Shown here one piece after another: positions 53,336 through 60,712 of a stretch of DNA of 64,000 bases. The first letter of the stretch is position 1; each line of letters begins with the position of its first letter. The stretch comes from Pelagibius sp028280305. Its GTDB lineage: Bacteria > Pseudomonadota > Alphaproteobacteria > Kiloniellales > Kiloniellaceae. The stretch lies in the NCBI RefSeq assembly GCF_965233615.1, contig NZ_OZ247495.1. One strand, given 5' to 3'. The position numbers were made by a program, and so were the translations under genes. A model generated the notes under the pieces. That model saw only the letters and a program-made list of their open reading frames with translations. It was not told where the DNA came from and did not search any database.

Positions 53336-53953
53336 TCAGTTTCGCGGTCTCAGCTTTACCCAGGTAACCGGAGCCACCCACTCAACGGGGACGTTGTGCT
53401 CAATGGGCGTCGATGAGTTGACTGAGACCAGCGTCACCTCACCAGCGCTGTTTCCAGGTTCAACGATTTTCACGAGCTGGCGCCCGTCTTTGGTCTGCAC
53501 CACACACTCTCGACCAAACCAGTTGGAAGAATCGAGACCTTCGTCGCGGGAGTACCCGAGATGCTCGCCGTCCTTGAAACGGGGGGCCATCGAGTTGCCG
53601 CGGACCACCACGCAGACTCCGCCGCCTTCACCATGTTGCGCTTCAATCTTGTAAAGGCCTCCACCTTTGGCGTGGTCGTCAATGGATAGTACGGTTTCGC
53701 CGGCACCGACATAACCGACCACCAGGCTGGTTGCTTTTATGCCACTTGAGATCGCAGCACCGAGCCTGGACACCAAATCATCCAAAGGTGTCTCGAGGTA
53801 GTCGGCAATCTCGACCGCCTCTTCAACCTTGATGCTCCGGCTTTCGTTCAGGATCTCCGTAATGCGGGAGGGGTCCAGACCCATATGCCGTGCCAATCCG
53901 CGCTGGGTTTTCCCGAGCTGGCGCAAGCGCTGTTGAATCCATTTTTTCTGCAT
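53336..53953 (-). CDS. LexA-like XRE/S24 repressor
   Basis: 205 aa. The N-terminal helix-turn-helix (about 12-40, GLARHMGLDPSRITEILN) is followed by a S24 peptidase domain with catalytic Ser121 (VRGNSMAPRFKDGE) and Lys162 (RQLVKIVEP). The candidate self-cleavage site is Ala84-Gly85 (YVGAGETV), so it may be inactivated after DNA damage like phage repressors. ATG 53953 was chosen; the frame extends to 54010 but runs through the operator repeats. It is divergent from the VRR-NUC-like gene and most likely represses both promoters. Confidence 0.85.
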   Translation of the reverse strand: MQKKWIQQRLRQLGKTQRGLARHMGLDPSRITEILNESRSIKVEEAVEIADYLETPLDDLVSRLGAAISSGIKATSLVVGYVGAGETVLSIDDHAKGGGLYKIEAQHGEGGGVCVVVRGNSMAPRFKDGEHLGYSRDEGLDSSNWFGRECVVQTKDGRQLVKIVEPGNSAGEVTLVSVNSSTPIEHNVPVEWVAPVTWVKLRPRN

Positions 53954-53961
53954 TCCAGATA

Positions 53962-54028
53962 TTGCGAAATTTGTGATTTTTTGTCTATTGCAATATTCGC
54001 AACTCTTCATTACGTTTGATTGCGAAAT
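53962..54028. promoter_or_regulatory. Three operator-like repeats between divergent repressor and target genes
   Basis: TTGCGAAAT occurs at 53962-53970 and 54020-54028; between them TTGCAATATTCGCAA (53988-54002) is an inverted repeat TTGC-N7-GCAA of the same core. The leftmost copy is only 8 bases from the repressor start, so binding would block its own transcription and translation. Arrangement is as expected for an autoregulated phage-type control region. Confidence 0.6.
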
Positions 54029-54056
54029 ACGGAAATCATGCTATGGGAGATTGAAA

Positions 54057-54581
54057 TTGGATAATCCGGTGTTCAGGGCCCGCGCGTCGCTACCGCCTTC
54101 GAGATCTGGTGCAAGCGAAGAGTCGGTTTCCGGACGTCGCGTAAATGCTGGTTTATTGCGAAGCCTTATCGGCCGAATGCTGAAAAACCAACTGCCGCCT
54201 GATTGGACGCACCAGATGATTTCCAATAATAGCTTCCGCGATGCGGGCAGCGAGAACGAGCAGCCGGATGTCGTCATCATATCGCCGGCGGGACGGTGTC
54301 ACTTCCTTTTCGCCAAGGCGCCCGCTGACCGTTGGTGGGACGGAGATCTCCGCCGGGTTGCCGCCGAGCCCCTGACCGAGAGGGAGCGCACCTTGATCGC
54401 CCGACTTAGAAAAGGTGGAAACGGTGCGCGTGCTGTCTGGAGCGCCAAGGAAGCGGCCAGAGTGCTGGCGCAATGGGGCTGCGCCTTGATGAAGGGGCGC
54501 AGTGAGCCGGATAAGGGCGTCTCCATCAAGCGCGGTGAGAGCCGACGGGCAAAGCTGAAACTGAAGCTGGGCGGAGAGTAG
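54057..54581 (+). CDS. Degenerate VRR-NUC-like protein
   Basis: 174 aa starting at TTG 54057, with GGGAG 7 bases upstream (ATG 54177 is an alternative). The middle, QPDVVIISPAGRCHFLFAKA followed by LTERERTLIARLRKGGNGAR and VWSAKEAARVLAQWGCAL, follows the layout of VRR-NUC nucleases (PD, then G-rich beta strand with ExK, then a helical part ending in L-xx-WG). The catalytic ExK reads AK here, so nuclease activity is doubtful. Family assignment is tentative. A Lys/Arg-rich tail follows; the DUF6362 gene starts 4 bases on. Confidence 0.6.
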   Translation: MDNPVFRARASLPPSRSGASEESVSGRRVNAGLLRSLIGRMLKNQLPPDWTHQMISNNSFRDAGSENEQPDVVIISPAGRCHFLFAKAPADRWWDGDLRRVAAEPLTERERTLIARLRKGGNGARAVWSAKEAARVLAQWGCALMKGRSEPDKGVSIKRGESRRAKLKLKLGGE

Positions 54582-54584
54582 GGT

Positions 54585-55163
54585 ATGAGAGCCAGTGAAG
54601 CGCTTGTCCGGAATCGGAGCAGTTCGTCGCAAAGGCCTCAACGCGTGAAGCTTGCCGTTGAACACGGGTTGTATCTGGCGGAGCTGGCGGGGCGGCAAAA
54701 CCCGACCCTCAGAGATGGTGTTTGGGAACTCCTGATGGAAGCAGCGGATACCTTGAAGCGGCAACCGAACCGGGAAAGGGGGTGGCTGACAGCATCAAGC
54801 CGTGTTCACTGGCCGGAGATGGTTCGAGAGTTCGATGCAGGACATCAGAGGCAGGCTGCGGGCGGTCCGCGTCTTCTGCCTGCATCAGCAGCAGCGATCG
54901 ATCGCATGGATGAGGTTCTGCTGTGGTTGGTGCACGCTGCCGGGGCGAAGCCGCAGCGCGATATCGGCGTTCTCTTTGGCCTGGCCTGTGGGGTCAAGGT
55001 GGCCTTCCTGCGCGAACGCTACGGCTGTGCCCGGCGAACCGTATATGACATCCGCGATCGTGGGCTTGCGCGGCTTTGCTCCTGGCTTGCCAAGGAGTTC
55101 GCTCCGCATATCAGTTTGTCTGAGATTCCCTCAAGACATAGTGACCGTTCTCCAGGCCGCTGA
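54585..55163 (+). CDS. DUF6362-family protein
   Basis: 192 aa. From about residue 45 it follows the DUF6362 pattern: VWELLMEAADTLKRQP, WPEMVREF, AIDRMDEVLLWLVHAAG, then a C-terminal helix-turn-helix (CGVKVAFLRERYGCARRTVYDIRDRGLARL). The last part resembles phage-encoded DNA-binding or packaging-type regulators; function is unknown. It forms a unit with the VRR-NUC-like gene. Its last 53 bases overlap the 3' end of the convergent hspQ gene. Confidence 0.75.
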   Translation: MRASEALVRNRSSSSQRPQRVKLAVEHGLYLAELAGRQNPTLRDGVWELLMEAADTLKRQPNRERGWLTASSRVHWPEMVREFDAGHQRQAAGGPRLLPASAAAIDRMDEVLLWLVHAAGAKPQRDIGVLFGLACGVKVAFLRERYGCARRTVYDIRDRGLARLCSWLAKEFAPHISLSEIPSRHSDRSPGR

Positions 55164-55428
55164 AGAGATCATTCACCTGAGGGTGTGAGACGGCGTCGCC
55201 GGTTTCGTCAACCACGAGGTTTTGCTCGGACACATAAGCGACGTAAGACGTCTCCTCGTTCTCGGCGAGGAGATGATAAAAGGGCTGATCCTTCACCGGA
55301 CGGATTTCCTCCGGTATGGCTTCCCACCACTCCTCGGTATTCGAGAAGGTCGGATCAACGTCAAAGATGACGCCGCGGAATGGAAACATGCGGTGCCGCA
55401 CGATCTGTCCGATCTGAAACTTCGCCAT
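55111..55428 (-). CDS. hspQ: Heat shock protein HspQ
   Basis: 105 aa. KFQIGQIVRHRMFPFRGVIFDVDP, WWEAIPEEIRPVKDQPFYHLLAENEE and SYVAYVSEQNLV identify HspQ (YccV), a DnaA-degradation and Lon adaptor/effector hemimethylated-DNA-binding-like protein. ATG 55428 was chosen; ATG 55434 is also in frame. A sigma-32-like promoter lies 50-80 bases upstream. It converges on and overlaps the DUF6362 gene by 53 bases. Confidence 0.95.
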   Translation of the reverse strand: MAKFQIGQIVRHRMFPFRGVIFDVDPTFSNTEEWWEAIPEEIRPVKDQPFYHLLAENEETSYVAYVSEQNLVVDETGDAVSHPQVNDLFSGLENGHYVLRESQTN

Positions 55429-55480
55429 TCGCATAGCGTTGCTACCGATTCTTTCAGTTCATCAATACATCTATCTTAGT

Positions 55481-55509
55481 CATATGCGGATTGTATTCGA
55501 AGAGACAAG
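55481..55509 (-). promoter_or_regulatory. Candidate RpoH (sigma-32) promoter of hspQ
   Basis: On the minus strand CTTGTC (55509-55504), a 17-base spacer and CATATG (55486-55481) approximate the alphaproteobacterial heat-shock promoter (CTTG...N17...CyTAT). It lies 53 bases before the hspQ start. The -10 match is partial. Confidence 0.35.
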
Positions 55510-55731
55510 TGGCCGGGCCTTCCGCCGAAGAGTCGGTGGCAAACGGGGGTAAAGAATCGCTTCGAATCCGAGGCAATTTCGATACATCTTTTTGCTGATC
55601 TCCGAGGTGATGAAAGTCCACTATATATATGATATATAATAGAAATTTGTATTCCCGAAGAAAAAAGACCTCAAGACGATTTTCCTGATCTTGCGATGGG
55701 TGCTGCTGCCTTGAGCGTTAGGTTCATTGCC

Positions 55732-55746
55732 TTAAGCCTTTGTTAA
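55732..55746. promoter_or_regulatory. Candidate CtrA box
   Basis: TTAA-GCCTTTG-TTAA is a perfect match to the CtrA consensus TTAA-N7-TTAA. It lies 85 bases before the first TadE-like gene. In Caulobacter, pilus genes are CtrA targets, so the site fits the gene it precedes. Confidence 0.55.
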
Positions 55747-55830
55747 GCGGAACCCGGTCGAATCGATCTTCGGGAGGATCAGGACTCGCATCCAGGCAAA
55801 AGGTGGCGAGCCTCCCGCGAGAGGATTGCG

Positions 55831-56445
55831 ATGCTTACGGATAGATGGAACCAGCGGGGGAGCCGACCCGATCGGTCGTCCCTGCTCAGTAGATTCCGGG
55901 CGATCAACGCGCGGTGCATAAGGCCTGCCCGCCGGCCTTTGCGCGACGATGTTCTGCGTGACGATCGGGGCAGTGTCGTCACCGAGTTCGCGATGGTGGC
56001 CCCACCCTTCATTCTGTTGATGATGGGGATCATCGAACTGTCCGTGATGTTTTTTACAAGCAGTGTGATCGAAGGCGCGACCAAAGAGGCCGCGCGAACG
56101 ATCCGAACCGGCCAAGTGCAGAGCGAGGCGGATCCAGTAACCGCATTTCAGAGTCAGCTCTGTGACGCGCTCTTTAACGTTATCGACTGCACCCAGGTCA
56201 TCTACAACGTGCAGACTTTTGGAAGCTTCAATGCGGTGAATATGCCGATCGAGGTGGATGAAGATGGTGAGATCATCAACAACGGTTTTTCGCCAGGCGG
56301 CAGCGGAGCCGTAACCGTGGTTCGCGCGATCTATCGTTGGGAGTACACAACGCCTTTGATCGGTGATCTCATCACAGCCGGCCTCGCCGGCAACCTGATC
56401 GTATCAACAGTCGCTTTTCAAAACGAACCATACAACGTGGAATGA
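55831..56445 (+). CDS. TadE-family pilus assembly/pseudopilin protein, copy 1
   Basis: 204 aa. A basic 45-residue leader ends in DDRGSVVTEFAMVAP, a prepilin-like G-x4-E motif before a hydrophobic helix (about 52-75, FILLMMGIIELSVMFF). The ~125-residue extracytoplasmic part has two Cys. TadE-like minor pseudopilins belong to the Tad/Flp tight-adherence system. No other tad genes are in this window, so the pair is separate from the main cluster. ATG 55831 has GAGAGGA 5 bases upstream. Confidence 0.85.
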   Translation: MLTDRWNQRGSRPDRSSLLSRFRAINARCIRPARRPLRDDVLRDDRGSVVTEFAMVAPPFILLMMGIIELSVMFFTSSVIEGATKEAARTIRTGQVQSEADPVTAFQSQLCDALFNVIDCTQVIYNVQTFGSFNAVNMPIEVDEDGEIINNGFSPGGSGAVTVVRAIYRWEYTTPLIGDLITAGLAGNLIVSTVAFQNEPYNVE

Positions 56446-56975
56446 TGGTAGGGTTTCTGCAAAAAATCGCCGGAGACAAGGGTGGCAATGCGACAATCGA
56501 CTTCGCGTTTCTGCTGCCGATCATGCTTATGCTCTTTGTCGGCGTTGTGGAGGTCACCAATCTGTTGCGGCTTGATAGGAAGGTCGTGGCGGCAGCGCAG
56601 ACTGCCGCGGATCTGATTTCGCAGCGCCGCGATGTTTCCAATGCGCAGCTCAACGACATTCTGCGTGCTTCTGAACTTGTTCTCGACCCCTATCCGGCCG
56701 CTGCCCACTCGGTTGCTATTGTCGGCATCCGCTTCGATGAGGATACCGGCGCCCCACAGGTCGACTGGCAGGAGAGCAAGAACGGAGGAACCATTCCCGA
56801 TGCATTGGCTCTGGCACAGAACATGGGCGGACCCGGTGAAGGGATTGTTATTGTGCGGCTGACCTACAGCTACAGCCCGATCTTTTTTGATTTCATCTTC
56901 GGCGTCACGGATATCGAAGAGACGTCGATCATGCGCCCCAGACGCAGCACCTTTGTCGAAGGGCCGGGGCCTTAA
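56442..56975 (+). CDS. TadE-family protein, copy 2
   Basis: 177 aa. N-terminal DKGGNATIDFAFLLPIMLMLFVGVVE gives the prepilin-like Gly followed by a hydrophobic helix (about 17-40), but the +5 Glu is replaced by Asp (GNATIDF). The remainder is exported. Its ATG overlaps the copy 1 stop (ATGA), so both are made from one mRNA. A hairpin terminator follows. Confidence 0.85.
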   Translation: MMVGFLQKIAGDKGGNATIDFAFLLPIMLMLFVGVVEVTNLLRLDRKVVAAAQTAADLISQRRDVSNAQLNDILRASELVLDPYPAAAHSVAIVGIRFDEDTGAPQVDWQESKNGGTIPDALALAQNMGGPGEGIVIVRLTYSYSPIFFDFIFGVTDIEETSIMRPRRSTFVEGPGP

Positions 56976-57065
56976 CAGACGCGCTTGAGGAAAACGCCGC
57001 CGCGCAGAATGGCGGTCATGGCAAGCGATGGAAGACAGAGCCGGCGCCGGCCGAACCCGACTTCA

Positions 57066-57090
57066 AAAAATTGCGAATAAAGCAATTTTT
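57066..57090 (+). terminator. Rho-independent terminator after the TadE pair
   Basis: AAAAATTGC (57066-57074) pairs with GCAATTTTT (57082-57090) around GAATAAA; a T-run follows on the plus strand. The stem is AT-rich and so modest in strength. It lies 90 bases after the second TadE gene. Confidence 0.55.
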
Positions 57091-57204
57091 AGGCTGCACA
57101 TTCCTGCTAAGGGCGTTGCAAATGTCCGGTAAACTATTGGGAAAATAACGGATTTCGCTTCGAGCAGGGGAGCGCTGTGTCAGCTTTGTGCCAGATGAGG
57201 CGGC

Positions 57205-58479
57205 TTAGCGCCAATCGATCCCGGCCTGCTGGGATCGACGAACCTCAAGGAGCCCCTTCGCATCTCGGGTCACGGTCGCGCCAAGAGAAGACCATCCGGC
57301 CTGCACCGCCTTTGCCTGCCCCGGAGGCAGCGTGCCCAGGCGGCAGCCGAGGGGCAGGGTGGTCATGACCTCTTCCAGATCAATCGGCACATCCGCGATA
57401 TAGTATCGCTCCACCACCGCCGGGTTGCGCCACATGCCCGCGAGGGCAATCGCCTTGGCATCAAGGCCAAGATCCTGGCGCAGCGTGTTGGCGAAGTTGT
57501 GGCGCATCCAGTGCGGTGTCGCCTGCTTCATCACCAGGGCGCGTTCGTGATAGCCGAGCACCTTCATCTCCCGAACGCATCTGCGCTTGGCGTGCGCGAA
57601 AGCAGAGCGGATGTGGCCGCCGCGACCGTCGAGGATAGGGTAGGGGCGGCCATGGGCATTGAGGAACATCTCCGGATGACTGTCGCCGCGGCGCCGGCTG
57701 AGCCAGTCCCGCAGGATCTGCACCGCATAGGGATGCAAGGGCCTCAGATAGCAGTGGCCGTTCTTGGTCTTGGGAAAGAACACCCGCCCGTATTCGCCGC
57801 TGAAGGTGAAGTGGACGCGGTGTAGGTGTACAGCCTGGCCGACCCTTGCTCCGGTCGCATAGAGAAGGGCCAGGAGGGGTTTCAGGTGATCGGCCGCACA
57901 ATCGATAAGCAGTTCCACTTCACCGGGATAGAAACGCTTCATGGCGGCGTTGGTGGTGCTGGATCGCACCCGCACCCGCGGCCAGTAAGGTACCGCGTAG
58001 ATGTAGCCAGCCTTGGCGGCGTAGTTCAGCACCGCGGCGAGCAGCCCCTCCATGCGCTTGCGGGTGATCAACTGGACGTTCTTACAGCGCTTGATGAAGA
58101 AGGCCTCCAACTCGCTGCGGTCGAGCTCCGCTATCTTCACCCGGCCGAAGGCGGCGATGAACTCGCGAACGATCCTTGCCGTCGATTGGTTCGGATTCCG
58201 CGTGCGTAGAAACTCTTCGGCAACATCGGCAAAGAGCGCATCCGGCAGGCGTTTGTAGACGAAGCGCTGAAGGATTTCGGCCTCGCGCTTGATGCGGAGT
58301 GTCTCGGCGGCCTCCCAGGCGCTCGGCTGATTGGCGTCCAGACCGGTGCTTTCGCGGATCCGGATCGACTTGCTGCCGATGCGGACGGTGCCGATGAGGT
58401 AGAGCTTGGCTGAGCCTCCGCGCACAACGACTCTAAGGCCAGATTGAGGATTGGATACGATTGTTTTGTTTCTTGGCAT
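57205..58479 (-). CDS. Tyrosine recombinase/integrase, copy 1
   Basis: 424 aa. The N-terminal ~170 residues form the arm/core-binding domain; the catalytic domain has Arg212 (ATGARVGQ), Lys239, His323 and Arg326 (TPHWMRHNFA), Trp350 and Tyr360 (VERYYIADVP), a complete set. It aligns along its length with the integrase at 59379-60563 (GLRVVVRGGSAKLYLIGT against GLKVAVRLGTTKLHITGT). It is convergent with the TadE genes, with about 230 bases between, and lies outermost on the element side. Its attachment site is not identified. Confidence 0.92.
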   Translation of the reverse strand: MPRNKTIVSNPQSGLRVVVRGGSAKLYLIGTVRIGSKSIRIRESTGLDANQPSAWEAAETLRIKREAEILQRFVYKRLPDALFADVAEEFLRTRNPNQSTARIVREFIAAFGRVKIAELDRSELEAFFIKRCKNVQLITRKRMEGLLAAVLNYAAKAGYIYAVPYWPRVRVRSSTTNAAMKRFYPGEVELLIDCAADHLKPLLALLYATGARVGQAVHLHRVHFTFSGEYGRVFFPKTKNGHCYLRPLHPYAVQILRDWLSRRRGDSHPEMFLNAHGRPYPILDGRGGHIRSAFAHAKRRCVREMKVLGYHERALVMKQATPHWMRHNFANTLRQDLGLDAKAIALAGMWRNPAVVERYYIADVPIDLEEVMTTLPLGCRLGTLPPGQAKAVQAGWSSLGATVTRDAKGLLEVRRSQQAGIDWR

Positions 58480-58630
58480 CTATCTCTCCACAGTTTCGAT
58501 GGCTACGCCTGGATCTCGCCAGAAAACGTGTGGCCTCAGTGGGAGAAGTTATGCCACCACAGATGGTGTATCCGCCCATAGTGCTTGTGCTATGGTGGTT
58601 TTCAGGGCCTTGCAGTCAGGGGGAAATCTA

Positions 58631-59323
58631 ATGCGCAAGTTCGTAGCCGCGAGTTTTTTTGCATTCGGGATTGTAGCTCAAACCAGCTCCCATGCTGCCT
58701 CCTCAAATGATGTTCAGGAGGCTATCGATCTAATCGTCACCTTCTGTGTTGCCGGCGGAGAGTCGGTGACCCTGGTGGCCAAAGGCGAAGTGGAAGGAGG
58801 CTTCGCGCTTCGCAGATTGGGAGTCGGCGCCGAAGGTGAGATCGAGTTTACTTCGGAACAATCGAAGGGCTTGGTGAAGGGACTGCAGAGCGAGATCAAC
58901 AGCCTTGCGGCGGAACAACAATCAGAGGCACGGCGCTGCATGCAGCCCTACATCGATCGGATGCTGCAATTTATCTTGGGTGATCCAGCTGCTGTGGCGC
59001 CTACGACGCAGGCAATAGTACGAACCAAATGGTTTTCGAGCCCCCGACTCAGTGCTAAGCGTAATCCAACCCAAGTCGCCGGAAATTTTGTTACGACTTG
59101 TGTGCGTGCTCCAGATGGTTGGTTGCTGAAACCTGAAACGGCGCATTTTGATCAGTATGAACTTCGCTTCTCAGCAACAGGGTACAACGTTCGCCTGCCA
59201 AGTAGGCTGATGAAGAGTAGCAGTGCGGTTGTATGCGGTGACCTACAGGCGGTTGGGAGTGGCACTGTTCTGGCCACCTTAAATGTTCAAGGCGAGAGAC
59301 GAGAAGGGCTACACTTTCAGTGA
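58631..59323 (+). CDS. Exported cargo protein of unknown function
   Basis: 230 aa with a signal peptide (1-22, ending SSHAAS) and GGGGGA just before ATG 58631. The mature part begins NDVQEAIDLIVTFCVAGGES, with GEIEFTSEQSKGLVKGLQSE and RRCMQPYIDRMLQFIL; I have the impression of this block in other exported hypotheticals but cannot name a family. The C-terminal ~90 residues include several Cys. It is transcribed opposite to both flanking integrases, so it has its own promoter and behaves like accessory cargo. Confidence 0.7.
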   Translation: MRKFVAASFFAFGIVAQTSSHAASSNDVQEAIDLIVTFCVAGGESVTLVAKGEVEGGFALRRLGVGAEGEIEFTSEQSKGLVKGLQSEINSLAAEQQSEARRCMQPYIDRMLQFILGDPAAVAPTTQAIVRTKWFSSPRLSAKRNPTQVAGNFVTTCVRAPDGWLLKPETAHFDQYELRFSATGYNVRLPSRLMKSSSAVVCGDLQAVGSGTVLATLNVQGERREGLHFQ

Positions 59324-59378
59324 CCAACTGCATTCCTCTGCCATAGAGTCCGAAGGGTGGTGCAGTTCCCATTGCTGT

Positions 59379-60563
59379 CTAGCGTATGCTTGTCTGATTT
59401 TTCTTGCTGAATTGCAACCCGAACACCATTCCCTTCATCGCTTCTTCCACGTGCGCCGGCACATCTGCGATATATGTGTCATTGACGAGCGCGACGCTCT
59501 CCCACATGCCGGCTTCAGCGATCGTGCGCGCATCGAGCCGATGATCCTGCCGTAGCGTGTTTGCAAAGCTGTGCCGGAACCAATGAGGCGTTGCCTGGGC
59601 GATGACGCGAGCTCGGTCATCGAGGCCCATGGCTTGAAGGCGCGCGACGCAGCGATCACGTGCAGTCCTGAAGCTGTGTTGGATGATGCCCCCGCCGCCG
59701 ATCCTCGGCTTGAAGGGTGTTCGTCTATGAGTCAGGAACATCTCCGGGAAGCGGTCGCGCCGCTGCTCGAGCCATTCCGTTAGCATGTTGACCGCATAGT
59801 CGTGCAGGGGCCGCGTGTAGGCGTTGCCGTTTTTTGTCTCGGGAAAGTGAATGCGGCCGCGCCCCGGCACTAGGACGAAGTGCTCCTTCTTCAGGTGGAT
59901 CGTCTGACCGACCCTGGCGCCGGTGACAAGCAGGGTGGCGAAGAGGGGCCGCAGGTGAGGGGCAGCGCAGTCGACAAGTAGCTCACCTTCGCCCGGCAGA
60001 TAGCGCTTCATCACGCTGTCACCCTTCTTGTGGGGCACCTTGGTGCGCTCCCAGTAGGGGGTCGCCGGCAGATGTCCCTTCTTCGTGGCGAAGGTGAGAA
60101 GGGCATGCATGGTGTTCTCGTGCCGGCGCTGCGTCTGGGGCTTCGCATCGGCAAATCGGCTGCGATAGTAAGCCTCGATATCGCCCCGACTGATTTCAGC
60201 GACGGGGCGCTTGCCGAAGGCGTCGAGTAGTTCGTTCAGGTTTCGGAGGTCAGCCGGGCCCGGCCCTACGGCTTTGATGTAATGAGCCGCAATGGTGGCG
60301 AGGAGGACAGGCGGGGGCCGTCCATAGACGGCCTGGTCGAGCAGTTCCGCTTCGACTTTGATCCGGAGGGCTTCTGCGGCCTCCCAGGCTTGAGGCGAGC
60401 TGATATCAAGGCCTGTGCTTCGGCGCACGCGGACGCTGGTTCCTGCAACGCGCAGAGTTCCGGTGATGTGGAGCTTCGTCGTACCGAGCCGGACGGCGAC
60501 TTTGAGGCCGTGTCCGCGGCCACGATTGCCGCCTTTAGCGCCTGAAACTGGCTTTCCGTCCAT
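59379..60563 (-). CDS. Tyrosine recombinase/integrase, copy 2
   Basis: 394 aa paralogue of copy 1. Catalytic residues Arg217, Lys244, His327, Arg330 (ATPHWFRHSFANTL), Trp354 and Tyr364 (NDTYIADVP) are all present. Its start (ATG 60563) lies inside the excisionase-like gene in another frame. It is the last gene of the overlapping phage-type gene run from the right edge, so it is the likely integrase of that element. Confidence 0.92.
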   Translation of the reverse strand: MDGKPVSGAKGGNRGRGHGLKVAVRLGTTKLHITGTLRVAGTSVRVRRSTGLDISSPQAWEAAEALRIKVEAELLDQAVYGRPPPVLLATIAAHYIKAVGPGPADLRNLNELLDAFGKRPVAEISRGDIEAYYRSRFADAKPQTQRRHENTMHALLTFATKKGHLPATPYWERTKVPHKKGDSVMKRYLPGEGELLVDCAAPHLRPLFATLLVTGARVGQTIHLKKEHFVLVPGRGRIHFPETKNGNAYTRPLHDYAVNMLTEWLEQRRDRFPEMFLTHRRTPFKPRIGGGGIIQHSFRTARDRCVARLQAMGLDDRARVIAQATPHWFRHSFANTLRQDHRLDARTIAEAGMWESVALVNDTYIADVPAHVEEAMKGMVFGLQFSKKNQTSIR

Positions 60564-60712
60564 ACTTTCGACCTTCCTATGTAGCCGTGCAGCTGTAAGC
60601 GGCGGTCGACCGGGGCCTTGCGGAAGTCTTCAGCCAGACGAGTTTGCAGCCATCGCGCGCTTTTGCCAAGCCGTTGTGCAACTTTGGGCAATGTCAGGTG
60701 GTCGGGCCTCAT
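60266..60712 (-). CDS. Excisionase-like HTH protein overlapping the integrase
   Basis: 148 aa reading frame. Residues 1-68 look like a DNA-binding excisionase or AlpA-type domain (LPKVAQRLGKSARWLQTRLAEDFR then GYIGRSKVWTESQFQALKAAI). The rest (about 69-148) runs in an alternative frame across the integrase 5' end and has biased Ser/Pro/Lys composition, so it may not be selected. The overlap with integrase copy 2 is 298 bases. Its ATG overlaps the stop of the upstream gene (ATGA). The domain is more certain than the full length. Confidence 0.55.
   Translation of the reverse strand: MRPDHLTLPKVAQRLGKSARWLQTRLAEDFRKAPVDRRLQLHGYIGRSKVWTESQFQALKAAIVAADTASKSPSGSVRRSSTSPELCALQEPASACAEAQALISARLKPGRPQKPSGSKSKRNCSTRPSMDGPRLSSSPPLRLITSKP

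Larger units (their letters stand above)
55429..55830. other. Divergent promoter region between hspQ and the TadE genes
   Basis: 402 bases without a gene. Left part: candidate heat-shock promoter. Middle (55620-55660): very AT-rich TATATATGATATATAATAG. Right part: CtrA-type site at 55732-55746 and the TadE ribosome binding site GAGAGGA (55819-55825). Confidence 0.6.

Noticed and set aside
55435..55830. Search for a tRNA or small RNA in the AT-rich hspQ-tadE gap, including TTCGAATCC at 55561
   Set aside because: The T-loop-like word has no acceptor stem or anticodon arm at the expected distances.
57000..57204. Attachment site of the element
   Set aside because: Only one end is in the window and no direct repeat could be paired, so no att site is called.
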